Shown piece after piece: positions 21,265-32,828 of a DNA stretch of 64,000 bases; position 1 is the first letter of the stretch, and every line of letters begins with the position of its first letter. The position numbers and the translations under genes were made by a program. The stretch comes from Isoetes taiwanensis. Its lineage: Eukaryota; Streptophyta; Lycopodiopsida; Isoetales; Isoetaceae. Under the pieces are notes generated by a model that did no database searches, was not told where the DNA came from, and saw only the letters and a list, made by a program, of their open reading frames with translations. The stretch is from assembly GCA_021234155.1 (NCBI GenBank), contig JAJEKV010000017.1:19106372-19170371 (forward strand). The letters are read 5' to 3'.

Positions 21265-22480
21265 CTACTTGTGGATGAGCGTGTTGAGGCTGAAATACCG
21301 TTTGTGGAACCATGGCCAGTGGAATGACGGGAGCTCTTGAAGAGCCACGCCCCGAGGAAACATTGACTGAGTGATTGACAAGGTCGATAGCCTTGCTCCA
21401 AAGTTTTTGGACGCGGTATTGATCATGAGTCGAATAGCGGGAGGAAGTCCTTGGAGAAACCGGACCAAAATCTGGCTCGCGGTAGGGTACTCCTTGAGCT
21501 TACTTAGCGAGAATGTGAAGTCGATCCGCAAAATCCGAGGCGCAGACTCGTGGGCTCTTGTTGAAGTTCATTGAGTTGCTTGAGATGAAGTTGATCATCA
21601 TCCGCGGGTCCCGTAATGAGACAGAAAGCAAAGGCGCATTTCGGACCCGATCTTGTTTCCAATGGCTTTTGTTGGACATGAGCCATTGGTGAGGAGAGCC
21701 ACGCAGGGTGGTGGAAAAGATGTGGAATTTCAGTTGAGGTTGCGCGTGACCATTTAGGACAGCTAGAGCCTCAAATTCTTCCATGTGGCCCGAAAGCACT
21801 TTGGTCTAACGGTTTGCCTTCGTGTTGCCAAAGGTGGGATAAGCCGGTTTGAGTCCGAAAAGGTAGATGTGAAAGTCTGGGGGACTGGACGAGAACAAAG
21901 ATAGTGAGGATATTGAGGTTGAGGTGGATGTGGCATTGTCTTAGGACGGACCTCGATGAAGGGGTGATCGCGGTTGAGAAACCCGGCAGCCGGAGCATTG
22001 GTTTGGAGATCCAGAAGGTTGTAAACGTGAAGAGCAAAGGGGAAACGTAGGGAAAAGGATATTCCGGTAGGCAAAAGGAGACATGTGGATAGCCGTGCCC
22101 ACCCTGGGGAGATGATGGTTGGCGGAAGGAAGAGGCGATGGCTTTGAAGAATGATGGATGTAGGCATGTTCAGGGGTGTGAAAGTACTGTTGAGAAGGTT
22201 GAGCCTGATAAGGCTCCTGATAGTGATGAGGAGACTGAGGTTGTGAGCAATGTTTGCACGCTTGGGGCGGGGAACTGGGACGAGACTGGACACGAGGGGT
22301 GGGTGGCGCGGACTGAGCCCTAGACCGAAGATGGCCTCCCTCTATGTCATAAGCAGATCCATACATGTCGCGAACAGTTTCCCCGACGCCGATGGCGCCT
22401 CCAAGCGAGAGGCCGTCTCGAGAAAGGAGTTCTTCCGGGCGTGAAATTACTCGGGACCCGCACATGGCGGCATGTAAGAA
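21265..22480 (-). pseudogene. gag capsid region of the minus-strand element
   Basis: Minus-strand frames give a proline/glutamine/serine-rich N terminus (about 21941-22465). A capsid-like piece follows, containing FHIFSTTLRGSPHQWLMSN and SDFADRLHILAK (about 21500-21720), then TASQILVRFLQGLPPAIR near 21440-21490. The LxGxAxxW-like and L.GLPP patterns are usual for plant Ty3 Gag. It is broken into at least three frames. Confidence 0.75.
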
Positions 22481-23130
22481 AGTAGGATAAAATCGTAACC
22501 CCGGCAGCGGCGGCGGTGTTTGGGGTCCGGGTTCGAACTCCTGGAAGACAGCCCTCTGTGAGGACCCGTGGATCTAACAGGAGAGTCCGGGGGACTATGT
22601 CACGCGGGATTTGCTGAAAGAGAAGAAAAAGAAGAGAACAGAGCAAATGAGAGAAAGATGATAAGCTTCCTTGATATCAATGATGAAAATACATGAGCTC
22701 TCGCAATAGAGAGAAAACTTGAAAGGAGACAAGACTCAAAACTCATCTAAAAACTTATGAGCTAACTCTACTCATATATATAGTACAATGGCCTTGGGCC
22801 CAATATAGACACTCTGACTGATCTCGGTGCCGACTCCTGGAAGGAGGCCTGATTTGCAGGAATGTTGGCGGTGCCTCTTGAAGTGCCTAGAATCACGCTG
22901 ACGCTGACGCGGGCGGTGACGGGCCGTCACTTGTCTGAGCGGCGCCTCTTGTTGACAGCCAAAGGCTTTGACTGCGTGGTCTGCTGCTTGGTCTTCTGCG
23001 GAGCCTTGGATGTCTGACCCGTGGTTGACTGAGGATCCTTGAGCTTGACCTGGTCTGTCGTATGCATGAATAGTCCTGTACCAGGAGGCACAGGACTAAC
23101 ACACCTGGTGTCTGTTACCAGTTGCTTTAC

Positions 23131-23205
23131 ACTATGGAACGGTGCAGCAGCTGCTCATGGTAGCCATGTACACTATGGAACGGTGCAATAGCTACTCATG
23201 GTATC
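23131..23205 (+). repeat. 39-bp direct repeat
   Basis: ACACTATGGAACGGTGCA followed by AGCTGCTCATGGTA or a close variant occurs at about 23130 and 23169, flanking GCCATGT. It lies at the edge between transposon sequence and the T-rich region. Confidence 0.7.
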
Positions 23206-23209
23206 ATGG

Positions 23210-26200
23210 CTAGTTTGAGGATTCATGGCGATGGCTTAAGGGTTTTCTCTTGGCTCTGTTGCTCATGGCATGATGGCCAGTTTTATGATGCATAGCGATC
23301 TATGATGGTTTTTCTTTGGATTTGGTTTTCTTTTTTCCAGTATTAGGTGTGAATCGATTTGTATGCATCTCTGTGAAGCTTAGGGTCCATTTTTGGGAAA
23401 GGATCAGATCTATCTGTGGATAAGGCATAGCGATCTCTTCGGGTTTTTCTTTTGATTTTGTTTTTCTAATTTACAGGATTGCCTAGGTAGGAATCGGTTT
23501 GTGTGGGTCATTTTTTGTGAATGGGTTTGCTCAATCTGTGGTTTTTTTCAATCGTTCATGATAGACAGTCTCGGCATGGTTTTCAAGTGATAGCTCTTTT
23601 TTGATCTTCGTTTCCATAATTTCTAGCTCTTCGGTTCTGGTTTATCTCACCTAAGACACTCGCAAGACAAATCTTGATGTACTAACGAATCTTGCATCAG
23701 TTTGAACAGATTCGAAACTGTCCGATCTAAACTATGGGAAAGTTATCAGAGAACAGAGGTCTCAATCATGGTTATGATTTATGTTTTATTTTTGCCAAGG
23801 TTAGACTTTGCTCTAGTAGAGGTGTGCTTTGTTACGTATGCTATATTTGTTTTTTCGACGCCTTATCTTTATTGTCAGTATTATGTCGTTGACAATATTG
23901 GGCTCAATTTTGATTTGGCAACATTAGAGGTACAACATGAACGACTCATTTTCACAAGGACAGGCATTATGTCATCGACATTGTTGGGTTCCTTTCCGAT
24001 TTCGCAACATTAGAGATCAACATTGGATGACGCATTTTTTGCAGGGTCTAGAGGTATGTAGATTTGGTTATTTTATTCCTTATTTGTCGGATTTCTTTTG
24101 CTTAGCATGCCCATAACTTGGGTTGCATTGGGTTTTTTCTTTATTTTGTGGATTTTTAGCCCAACCTAGGTATATTTTTTGTTATCTCATTTCATTCGTC
24201 ACCACTGTCAGTGCCAAACTTTGCATTGGGCGTGTACCAGACTCACAGTTTTTGTTTGTTGAACATTGTTTATTGTTATTAGTTTAGCTCGCTATGTTGT
24301 ATAATGCTCCATAGCTAGGTGGTTCGTTTTCATGTGACTTACGTACGTGTCCTTCATAGGTCTCCCTGAGCTAGTCTTGTATTTTGATTGACATTGCGCT
24401 GAGTCTTTGAGTTTATTCTAGGGGTTTCTTACTGCCATTGGTTATGACTCATCAAGTTGTTGCCCTATGCTCCTAATGTGTTTCACATAGCGTATTAGTC
24501 TGTGTTGGGTGGGTCATTTGTTTAGCTATCTAGTATTTTCATTTTGATGCCTACATTTTGTTTTGGGGGTACCACTATAGTTTCTTGGGTTTTTCCAATT
24601 GTCGGACACGTGCTAGGGGTTATTTCCTTTTTCTTTTTGACATCTTGTTTATTCTCTGTTTTTTGTTGACAATCTCTTTTTTCTGATTCTACTTTTTCGG
24701 AGTGTTACAGTTGATCGTGTTTTGTAGGGTTATTTTTTGGTTTACTATTGATCTTGTGGTTGGCACCTTCTTGTGTGACCACAGTGCACTACTTGTTTTT
24801 TATACGACCTTGGGTCAGTTTTAATTTGTTCACCCTTTTTTCGTGTGATCTTGCTCTCTCTACACATCTTACTGGTTGTTTTGCCGTTTCTGGCTTGGAT
24901 GATTGCCCATCTCGCATGTTCTATGGATTCGGGAGGACCATGGTCTCGTAGGAGACTGTTCTTTCGTCTTCTCTTATTTTTGCAGAGTTGTGCATTTAGT
25001 TGGAGTCGTTAACCAGAAACGTGCTTGGGGAGTGATTTTGCCTCACTATTTGTTGTATTAGGTTTCACTGAGGTTTGGAATCCTATGCATTCTTTTTTGT
25101 TGAATTCTTGGTATGTAAGGTTCTACATGTAGTTGATGGGTGACATTCATGTTCGATAATTTCATATCCTCGATTCTGAGTTTCATTTATATTCTTCTTT
25201 TGGCTTTCAACATTTGCATAGTATGTTTGAGGCTTATTTTGGTCATGTGCATTGGGTAGATCATGCCTGCACTTCATAGTTTCGTTGTGCCATGGGCATT
25301 TTTTAGGGTTTCATCTGATGCATTCTTCTTCGCTAGAAATGTGTGGGCATTGATTCATTCTTAGCATTTGTTTCTTATTCATTGGTTTCTTTTTGAAGAC
25401 TGGTGCCATGCTGGATATTCTGTATCTTGTTCGTGGACTTTGTTGTCCTAATTATCTTTATCGTCTTTTGAGGATACCTCCACCAGGCCTTGGAGAACTT
25501 TCGTGGTTTATGGTGTTGTATCCCATGTTGCTTCTTTGTCCCGTTAGCCTTCAACATTCAACACAGTTTGTTTAATGCATATTTTGGTCCTCTGCATCAG
25601 GTAGATGATGCTTGTACTACATGGCTTTTTGTTGTACTTTAGGCTTTGTACATGTGCGTATCTGGTTTTCGCTAATGCATTCTGCTTCTCTAATCCTTTT
25701 TAGCATTATAACTGATCTTTGATCCATGCATAGGATATCATGTATATTGTTCGTGGTTTTGTTGTTCCAATCATCGTACCTTTGTATGGTTATCTGATGT
25801 TACCTCTAGCATTTCGCCAGTAGCTTTCTCGTCTCGGTGCCAGTTGTGCAACTATTCCAATTTGGCCATATGGGTTCTAGTTTTGTCTTTTTGCTTGGTA
25901 AGTTTTTGTTCATTGTTTCATTAACCCATTGTCCTTATGGCATTTTTCCTTATGCTTTCATAAGTTCTTTTGCATGCCACATTTAGTCCTTTGCTTCAGA
26001 TTGACTTTTGCTTCGCATAGATATTGATCCCTTTGTGCCATTCTCGTGGTTGGTACCTCTAGTTCTTTTTATGTCATTGTTTTAGTTGTTTCACTCGGGT
26101 CTTTTGCATATCTTTTCTATGCTCCTAACTGCGAGTTGTGCACCTTTGCCAAGTGCGCTAAAATTTTTTATGCTTAGTCCGGTTTATCACAGTTATCCTT

Positions 26201-27531
26201 TTTGCTCTAGGTTCTGTTTCTTTTCTTGATATCATCCTTCCAGTTATTATGTATTCCCTGGACATGTTTTTGCTATTCTAATCCATCCATTTGCCATTGC
26301 TTCATTATCTAAATGTGCTTTTTTCTCCTTTGCTCATCTTTTTTCCATATTTTCCCTTTTTTGAAGTACTTGGTGCCTTTTTTCTCCATTTGTTCCAGTC
26401 TATCAGTCGATTTGTTTGCTTCTAGGTGTTTTATATTGGGTCCCTTGGGTCACTTGGGTGTTTGTTTCTATGCCTTTCGCATTGATCCTTTGTTGTCTCT
26501 ATTGTGAATTCACTCCACTTGTTCCATGTGTCCCATCAGCTTCATTTGTGCATTCTATTTTGTTGCAGTGACCTTTGTAGACTCGTTCCTCCCTTTCTTT
26601 ATTCCACATTTTCTATCGCTTTTCTTAGATTCTACATGCTTCATTATGGGTTTGGTGCGCTCCATTTGCTATACACTCCTCATTATCTCGGTAGCTCCAT
26701 TTGATATCATTTCTCTATTTGGTTGTGTTTGCATTGTTTCCTTAATTTATTTTTCTTTAGCTTATTGTTTCGTTAAACTCTAGTGACATTCTTACTATAT
26801 TTGTCACATTGGTTCCTTCTTGTGGTTTCTTTGTCTTCTTGGTCTTTTTCTATTGCTAGTTAGGATAGTTTGCTTTTATAGTATCTTTGTTAGTATAGTA
26901 TTTATTGGACATTAGTCATTCGAGATCATTACTTTGATGATGACATCATGTTCGTGGCTCTGTTTGCTGTTGTCCCATAAGTTCCTTCCCTCATCTCTTA
27001 CTGCATTATTCCATTGTCTTCTTCCTTCTTATGCTCCCGTTTCCATCTCTCATACCTTTCCTCCATCGTGTTCTCCTTCATTTTTATTCATTCCATTGTT
27101 TGCATTCCGGCATTACTTGCTCTTTCTGCTTCTTCATTGTTCCTTGTCTCTGTCTTCTCTTTATCCCCTTTTTCCTCCATTTTTCTTAGTTTCCTCTTCC
27201 TTCGTTTTACTCTGATTGCCATCAGCCTTGTCTATGCATTCTTTTCCAGTGACCTTGTAGACTCGTTTCTTCCTTTCTTTATACTATATTTCTCTTTAGC
27301 TTCTCTTCTTTTCAGTTTCCATGCTGCGTAGTTTTTTTTGAGTTTGTTCCTCTTCTATCGGCCAGTATATGCCTATCATAGGACCCATCCTAGGAATGCC
27401 ACGGTTCTATTGCGACAGCAATAGAACCGACATTCCTTGGATGGGGACGTCCCTTTGTCACTCCTCCTATTTATTCAGCCTCCCTTCATTGTTCTATCAT
27501 CGGCATTCTCTTGAGCTAGATTTCTCCTTCT
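23210..27531. other. T-rich region with degenerate tandem repeats, no gene recognised
   Basis: The plus strand is strongly enriched in T and pyrimidine runs for over 4 kb and poor in open frames with coding character. Degenerate repeats with a spacing near 340 bp are visible. TTCAACATTTGCATAG... near 25206 resembles TTCAACATTCAACACAG near 25551. GGATATTCTGTATCTTGTTCGTGG near 25413 (truncated here) resembles 25733. CAGTGACCTTTGTAGACTCG near 26566 resembles 27247, two spacings away. It could be a decayed satellite-like array or a long intron; I cannot decide. Confidence 0.5.
27358..27452 (+). repeat. near-perfect fold-back, about 30-bp stem
   Basis: GGTTCTATTGC (27403-27413) and GCAATAGAACC (27418-27428) pair perfectly around GACA. 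The outer arms, CCATCCTAGGAATG and CATTCCTTGGATGG, continue the stem, and GGAC/GTCC closes it. Bases 27358-27399 (left arm plus flank) recur identically at 44515-44556 in tandem copy 2, where the inverted half is absent. Confidence 0.85.
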
Positions 27532-27638
27532 TCTCTATCCTATCAGTTTCCCTCACCCTCCCTCCCTTGATGGTTTTTTCATTTGATCATGTTCGTTATT
27601 TCCTTTTCTATGTCCTTTAAATTTGCATTCTTTATTTC

Positions 27639-27953
27639 CTCAGCGTGGCTTTGTAGCCTCTGTGGCATACTGATTGGTTCACTCTTTCTCGGCATGGCAC
27701 TAGTATTTTATTGATTCATTCATGTTTCTCTCGGTGTGGCTTTGTAGCCTCTGAGTCCATAGTTATTATTCATGTTTTCTCTCGGCGTGGCGTTGTTGCC
27801 TCCGAGATCATATTTATTGTTTTTTCTCGGCGTGGCGCTGTAGCCTCCGAGGCAGCACTAATCGGTTGTTTTTTCCCGCGATGGTCATTCCGCGGACGGT
27901 TCCCGATTGGTCGACTGTTGTTTCTTTCTCGGCGTGGCCCTGGAGCCTCCGAG
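27639..27953 (+). repeat. array of hairpin units CTCGG...CCGAG, copy 1
   Basis: A roughly 26-bp unit, CTCGGCGTGG then CGCTGTAGCCTCCGAG, recurs at 27639, 27688 (half), 27730, 27781, 27826 and 27928, every 42-52 bp. Another palindrome, CCGCG...CGCGG, sits at 27876. Each complete unit folds as CTCGG/CCGAG plus GGC/GCC. Variants keep the ends able to pair, for example CTCGG with CTGAG. Translation of the array gives a repeated FSRRG-VASE phrase, but I think the DNA or RNA structure is the conserved element. Confidence 0.7.
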
Positions 27954-28014
27954 TCTTCTTGCTTATGGCATCTAACTCATTGACGGGTTATTTTTCTTTC
28001 CGCCTTGATTTTGC

Positions 28015-28620
28015 AGGATTGTTTAAGGCTTTGTGGTTGCCATAGTGCAAGGGGTCGTGCTTCAACTATTTGCTTGGGTTTCCTCACAAACCTAGTTCTT
28101 CTTCCTGATGAGGAGCAGTCACCGGGTCTTCTCACATTTGCATCGACCAAGTGGCGGATTAAACTATCTTTTATGTTGTTTCATCATGCTCTCGATGATT
28201 GTCTAGTTTTGGAGCATTTAAAGTTCATATTTTCAAATTTATCTATCCCTACACACTGGCATCAACCTCGTGAAGAATGTCTTTTTTGGTTACGACATAT
28301 GGGAGCCTCTTCACATTATCCCTCGCATCATCACTTGTTTTTTTTCACCTATGACGCATCATCTCTACATTCTCATCTACGTACATAGACAACACAACAT
28401 TTCCAGCTAGAGTATGCGACCTTGGTTTCTTTGAACCTGTATTACCATGTTCAACTACTCTGTGACCAGCTAGGAAAAGCTTTCACCACTTATAAAAGAT
28501 TGACATTAGTATACTGTATGCTCTATACTGTATGCTCTATGCCATGCTTTCAAGCACACTTACTTGTTATTGAGCATGAGCTTCTGAACTTCCCCATTTT
28601 CTGAGCAAACATCTAGCATA
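28015..28620 (+). other. possible exon or transcribed non-coding segment, copy 1
   Basis: A good 3' splice site (TTGATTTTGCAG) at about 28015 follows the hairpin array. An open frame of about 120 codons runs from there. The peptide has no recognised domain, and the matching frame in copy 2 diverges at a 191-bp indel, so a protein-coding role is doubtful. Confidence 0.25.
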
Positions 28621-29564
28621 TTATAAGCAAACGTGGTTTTGTCTGTAGCACTCATAGTTCAATAGAATGTTTGCATGCACCTGATCTCAATTGTCGAGAA
28701 GCTAGCACATCTTCGCATTGCAACAAAGTGAGGATTTGAAGTCCAGAATGGCAGCTACAATGATCTTCCTTTCTGCTTTGCTAGGCACGACCGATGTTTT
28801 TGGTGTGTGATTCACTATTTTATACAATCTTTTCAGTGCCTAGCAACTTTCACATTCATGGCATAGGCTTTCACCTCAATGTCCTTCTCTTTCACGGCCT
28901 TTATAAGCCTCAGCTGGAACATTGTCAACTAATACCAAAGCATTTGACTAGGTCGTGCACTTGTGGCATTTCAGTACAAGCTTGGCATCTTACAGATGGC
29001 TTTTCCAAACAGAGTAGGAAATAGCTTTATTATAGTGGTAGCTAAGAAGTCTTCTTCCAACCTCATATCAGCAACTGCCTAGTTAGGATCAATGAAGATG
29101 ATCATGCCCAAGCCATAAGGCATATTGCAACAGTCATGCAAGAGTGTGCAACTTCTCTCTAGGAGATGATCCCTTGAAATGTCTCCATCATATGTACTGC
29201 CCTGGCCGAACTCTACTGATTTGCCATGAGCAGCCAATTTATTTATTTTTTATCTATGAGCGGGGTGGAGACATCAGGTTTAGATGTAAGGCAGGCTATG
29301 TCACGTGCAGACCATAAAATAAAAGCCTCTTTGGACTCTGCGAGCATAGCAATTTCGGGTTCTGAATATGGTAATGGAAGGCTTCCATCTAGAATGATTT
29401 CCAAAGATACTATTGCATACCCTACGGGCAAAGGCAAGTTATGGTGATTGGTGAAGCTATACACTTTTCCTTCGGCAAAAACATTATATATACATATATT
29501 ATATGGTTAAAGGGCCGGTTCCCCTAGACGGGTATGTTTTGGATTTCTTTCAAGGGTTGCTCTA

Positions 29565-30549
29565 ATGCAAGGAAAATATAGCGCGTCATTTGAATATGAT
29601 GATAAGGTATGGCAGTTCCTGAGATTCTTCATTGAGACATTAGAGAAAATGGAAAGGCCTATGGTTGAAGAGAAAGGAGAAAGTTCTATGGACAATAAGC
29701 CTACCAGTTCTGACAAGCCGGATATTAATATTAGGGTGAAAGCATGCTACGGTGTACCACTTTTGGAACCCTCAAAAGTACCTTCACTGGGTACTTTTAA
29801 AACTGGTACTTTCTGTTTTTTCTTGCCATTAAAATCAATTCAAAACTTTTGAATTGAAGGTAAATAACATGTCAACCTATAGTATTAGAGGATAACAAAA
29901 CTATTAGAGACTAAAATTAATGAATCAACTCTCAAACTTATTGTTTATTAAGACATTTATGCAAGTTCCTAATACCCAGTGCTGGGTACTTTTTTGGGTA
30001 GTTTCGCACTCCCTAAAAAGAACTTTAGATGGTACACCGTAGCATGCTTTCACCCATTACTCAAAAGACAGACCTCGGCAACATGATGAGATTCTGGATA
30101 AATTGGATGAGAAGGAGTTTGAACAGAGGCTACAGGAAACCCGAGTGCTTCTAGAAAAGACAGAAAGATCATCAGCTAAATTTGATCCAGGATTCAGAAA
30201 GCTTGAAGCCTTGAACAAACATCTTGACATTGCCATGGGTCTGCTCACAGCTACATCTGTAAGTGAGAAACTAAGATACCGATTCTAGAAGGAAGAAATT
30301 GAAATTGATTGGCACCTCTAAATTCACCATGGCTTTGCAGGATGACTTGCTGGATACGCCAGAGATCCTTGTACAGAAAGATCAGAGCACGTCTAACAGC
30401 TAACCGTTGCAATGGAAGGCGACATGTCAGTCGTAACAGACTATTCAGAAATGAGTATCTCACAGACCATTGCGATTGGGAAGCAATATATTGAAAGAAT
30501 GGTAGCAAAGTTTGGCATTGATCCAGAGTTAGTGAAAGAAACTCAGTAA
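29565..30549 (+). pseudogene. unrecognised small multi-exon gene, copy 1, split by a MITE
   Basis: Coding-like pieces are ordered YSASFEYDDKVWQFLRFFIE (from about 29574); then, after the MITE, DEILDKLDEKEFEQRLQETR and a leucine/lysine-rich helix ending LLTATS at 30258. A consensus donor GTAAGTG follows. The 82-bp intron ends TTTGCAG at 30340, and the next exon starts DDLLDTPEILVQKDQ. A last piece opens at ATG 30412 (MEGDMSVVTDYSEMSISQ) and stops at 30547-30549. Two frame changes separate the pieces and are shared by copy 2; one lies at CTCGGCAAC, where an A in CAG may be missing. The protein would be mostly helical and charged, with coiled-coil character. I do not recognise the family. In this copy the MITE interrupts the exon. 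Confidence 0.45.
29734..30055. mobile_element. 322-bp MITE with 26-bp terminal inverted repeats
   Basis: Starts GGGTGAAAGCATGCTACGGT and ends with the exact reverse complement; the perfect inverted repeat is 26 bp. ATTA lies immediately on both sides, and copy 2 of the tandem duplication has a single ATTA (46121-46124) at the empty site. The interior is AT-rich with no coding capacity. The size and TIRs fit a non-autonomous DNA transposon. TTA within the duplicated ATTA would suit PIF/Harbinger, but the superfamily is not proven. It inserted after the 16-kb duplication. Confidence 0.93.
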
Positions 30550-32714
30550 AAATGCCACAACGGTCTTGTTTACTTAATCTGGTTGTGATAATACCTGAAC
30601 TGTGCATTAAAAATTTTAACATGTCCATCTCGTCCAGAAGATCGCCATGGTGATTTGTTGGATCACCAGTATTGTCACGTACTTAGTGTACAGTACTTGT
30701 ATAGTACATCTTCCAAGGTACTGTACCTTTTATGTACTTTAGAGTTTTTTTGTACGTTACGTACGTTTTTCCGTGTGCTGTTCTGTTTTATGTATAGTAC
30801 GTATAGTACATTACGTACGGGAAAAATATAAAGTTCTTTATGTAAAATTTGCAAATTTGCACTTAAGATTAGTCTTTTTTGAGGAGTTCCTATAAGATCT
30901 GAACTATAAGGAACTGGTTAAGAGGTCTGGCTGGTCAAATAAGAACCTGCAATAAAAAGTTCATGTAAATGGATTAAAATTAATATTAAAGCAAATAAAT
31001 ATAAGCATAAAAATTTACCTGCTCTTTGTCGAACACTACAAGAGCTAGAAACATACAATTAAAGTTTTTTTAGTCTTGAAATTGACATTAGACATTGGAG
31101 GGGCACAAAATCGACATGACGGTATGATTTAAACCCATTAAAAAAAAAAAAGATTGACTTTACACTTTAGAGGTACAAGACGTATTGTACACTACCCAAG
31201 GTACTATACATACAAAATCGTAGTGTACTGATATGTAAACAATACTGTGGATCACTTACTATACTTTACTGATGCTTAAGTTACTATTCTACTACCATAA
31301 GGATATGCTTGTAGAAATAATTTCCCGCGAATATGAATTTACCTAGCAGAAAGTACGATTAAATACTACTGCGTATTGGTCGACAAGAACAAGTTTTTTC
31401 TTTCTAAGCAATGGCCACGACCTATTTTGTTGTCAAATGAGAAAAATAAAATTCCTTTAATGAATGAATTCTTGTTTTACTTATTCAAAAGAATATATCT
31501 GTGATTCCAGCCATGTCACATGTGGGTTGCTTGAAGGTTCCTCAGGACTGCTCTTTGATTCCTTGATGGTGGAACGTTTTGTTCCTGAGACTCTACTTTT
31601 TGTGCTGGAGACGATAGAGACACACCTTTCGTTGCGTCAACGAATTTCCTTGGAAAATACAGAGCAATAGTGCCAACTGCTACATTATGGGTGGAGACAT
31701 GGCTAATAGAGAGTCAAGGAGAACTTTACATAATTGCCCTTTGCTCTGACTGTAGTTTGTTTCATCGGAAGGCGAGCACGAGGAATGGAAAGTATTGCTA
31801 ACAACCATGCAAGCTTAGCAATGATGTTGCTCTGTGTATATAAATGCCTCGTCTGTTATAGGGCTTTCTTTAGTGAAAGGCTTTTTGAAGAAGCTTATTT
31901 CCTTTGCATGTAGAAGCTTCGTCATCAATGATATTTTGCTATAAGGAATCAGATGTTGTTGTAGCTCGTTGTTCTATGTTTGTGTGCGAGGAGGCTGATG
32001 TTGCAGCCTTCCTCTTCATTGTCCATGAATGCTCTTCACTTATTTTAATTCATTGTGGTTTAAAATGGTTTCAATGGTATAAATTTAATTCATTTCCACA
32101 TATATAGGCTGGAGGGCGCTCTCTAATACGGTAGCCTGAGGTGTAAATTTCTTGTCCACTGATTTTGGATATCCATAGCAATATTCTTGGATCCAATGAT
32201 CGAGAATGAACCATTAGGAATGACCCATTAGCAATAATTGTGTTCCAATGGGACACCATTTACTAAAAAAAGAAGGGTGACCTTGAAATTTCAGCCCCAA
32301 ACAGCAGATTCTTTCATTGCAAAAAAATGTGTCGACCTCCAATCGAATCCTGCCATCCTTGCTAAGCAGTTCCGCCACCAATCTCGCCGAAATCTACCAA
32401 AATTTTGCCAAAGAAAAAGGGGAAAAAGAAAAAAAAAAATCGTTGGAGAATTCTGTTCATCAAAATTTTCTTGCGGTTGCCAGCTGCCCTGGCGGCACAG
32501 GTCATGGTTGCGCCCCTCGCCTCCCGAAAATATTCTGATGAGCAAAATTACTCCTTCCTTAAATATTAAATATGCATACTTTATTTATATGTTTGTTTAC
32601 GAAAACATCCATATTACAGTGCATTTAATATACATTTAATACAGTCACAAACAGCCCAATGGGAAAACCAACTTCGTGATCAAGCAAATGTTTTTAGATT
32701 CTTGATGTGACATT
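30550..32714. other. intergenic AT-rich stretch, copy 1
   Basis: No supported gene. It contains repeated GTAC-rich phrases (GTACAGTACTTGTATAGTAC, TACGTACG) near 30690-30820, an A-homopolymer near 31139, and short open frames without domains. Differences from copy 2 concentrate in the GTAC-rich part and at 31325-31385. Confidence 0.4.
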
Positions 32715-32828
32715 ATGTGCTTGGCTTGTAAGAAAAGTTGTAAAAAGACGTCTTTTCTTTTCTTATGCTTCCAGAGCGATTCACAATCCACATACTATTC
32801 GCTCAAGGTGCCCATAAAATTTGCTACT

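Larger units (their letters stand above)
15602..23099 (-). mobile_element. degraded minus-strand Ty3/Gypsy element hosting the nested insertion
   Basis: Read on the minus strand from right to left, the order is gag (from about 22480), CCHC knuckle, protease, RT, RNase H and integrase, ending near 16500. RT keeps VVPFGLSNSPSTF (about 18785-18825) and QDD (18706-18714). Integrase keeps WGMDFVGPI (about 17405-17435). Every domain is interrupted by stops and frame changes. The right border is uncertain: a leader/LTR-like region with a TATATATA stretch near 22775 reaches about 23099. The left continuation probably includes 1-2220 beyond the nested chromovirus. Confidence 0.75.

Noticed and set aside
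22505-22550. GGGTTCGAACTCC looked like a tRNA T-arm or B box
   Set aside because: No acceptor stem, D arm or anticodon arm can be built around it; it lies in the leader region of the minus-strand element.
27639-27953. Hairpin array considered as a CRISPR-like array
   Set aside because: Units vary, spacers are irregular and similar, and this is plant nuclear DNA.
27711-27983. Open frame with repeated FSRRG-VASE phrases as a repeat protein
   Set aside because: The repetition is explained by the DNA hairpin array; no start context or continuation supports a protein.
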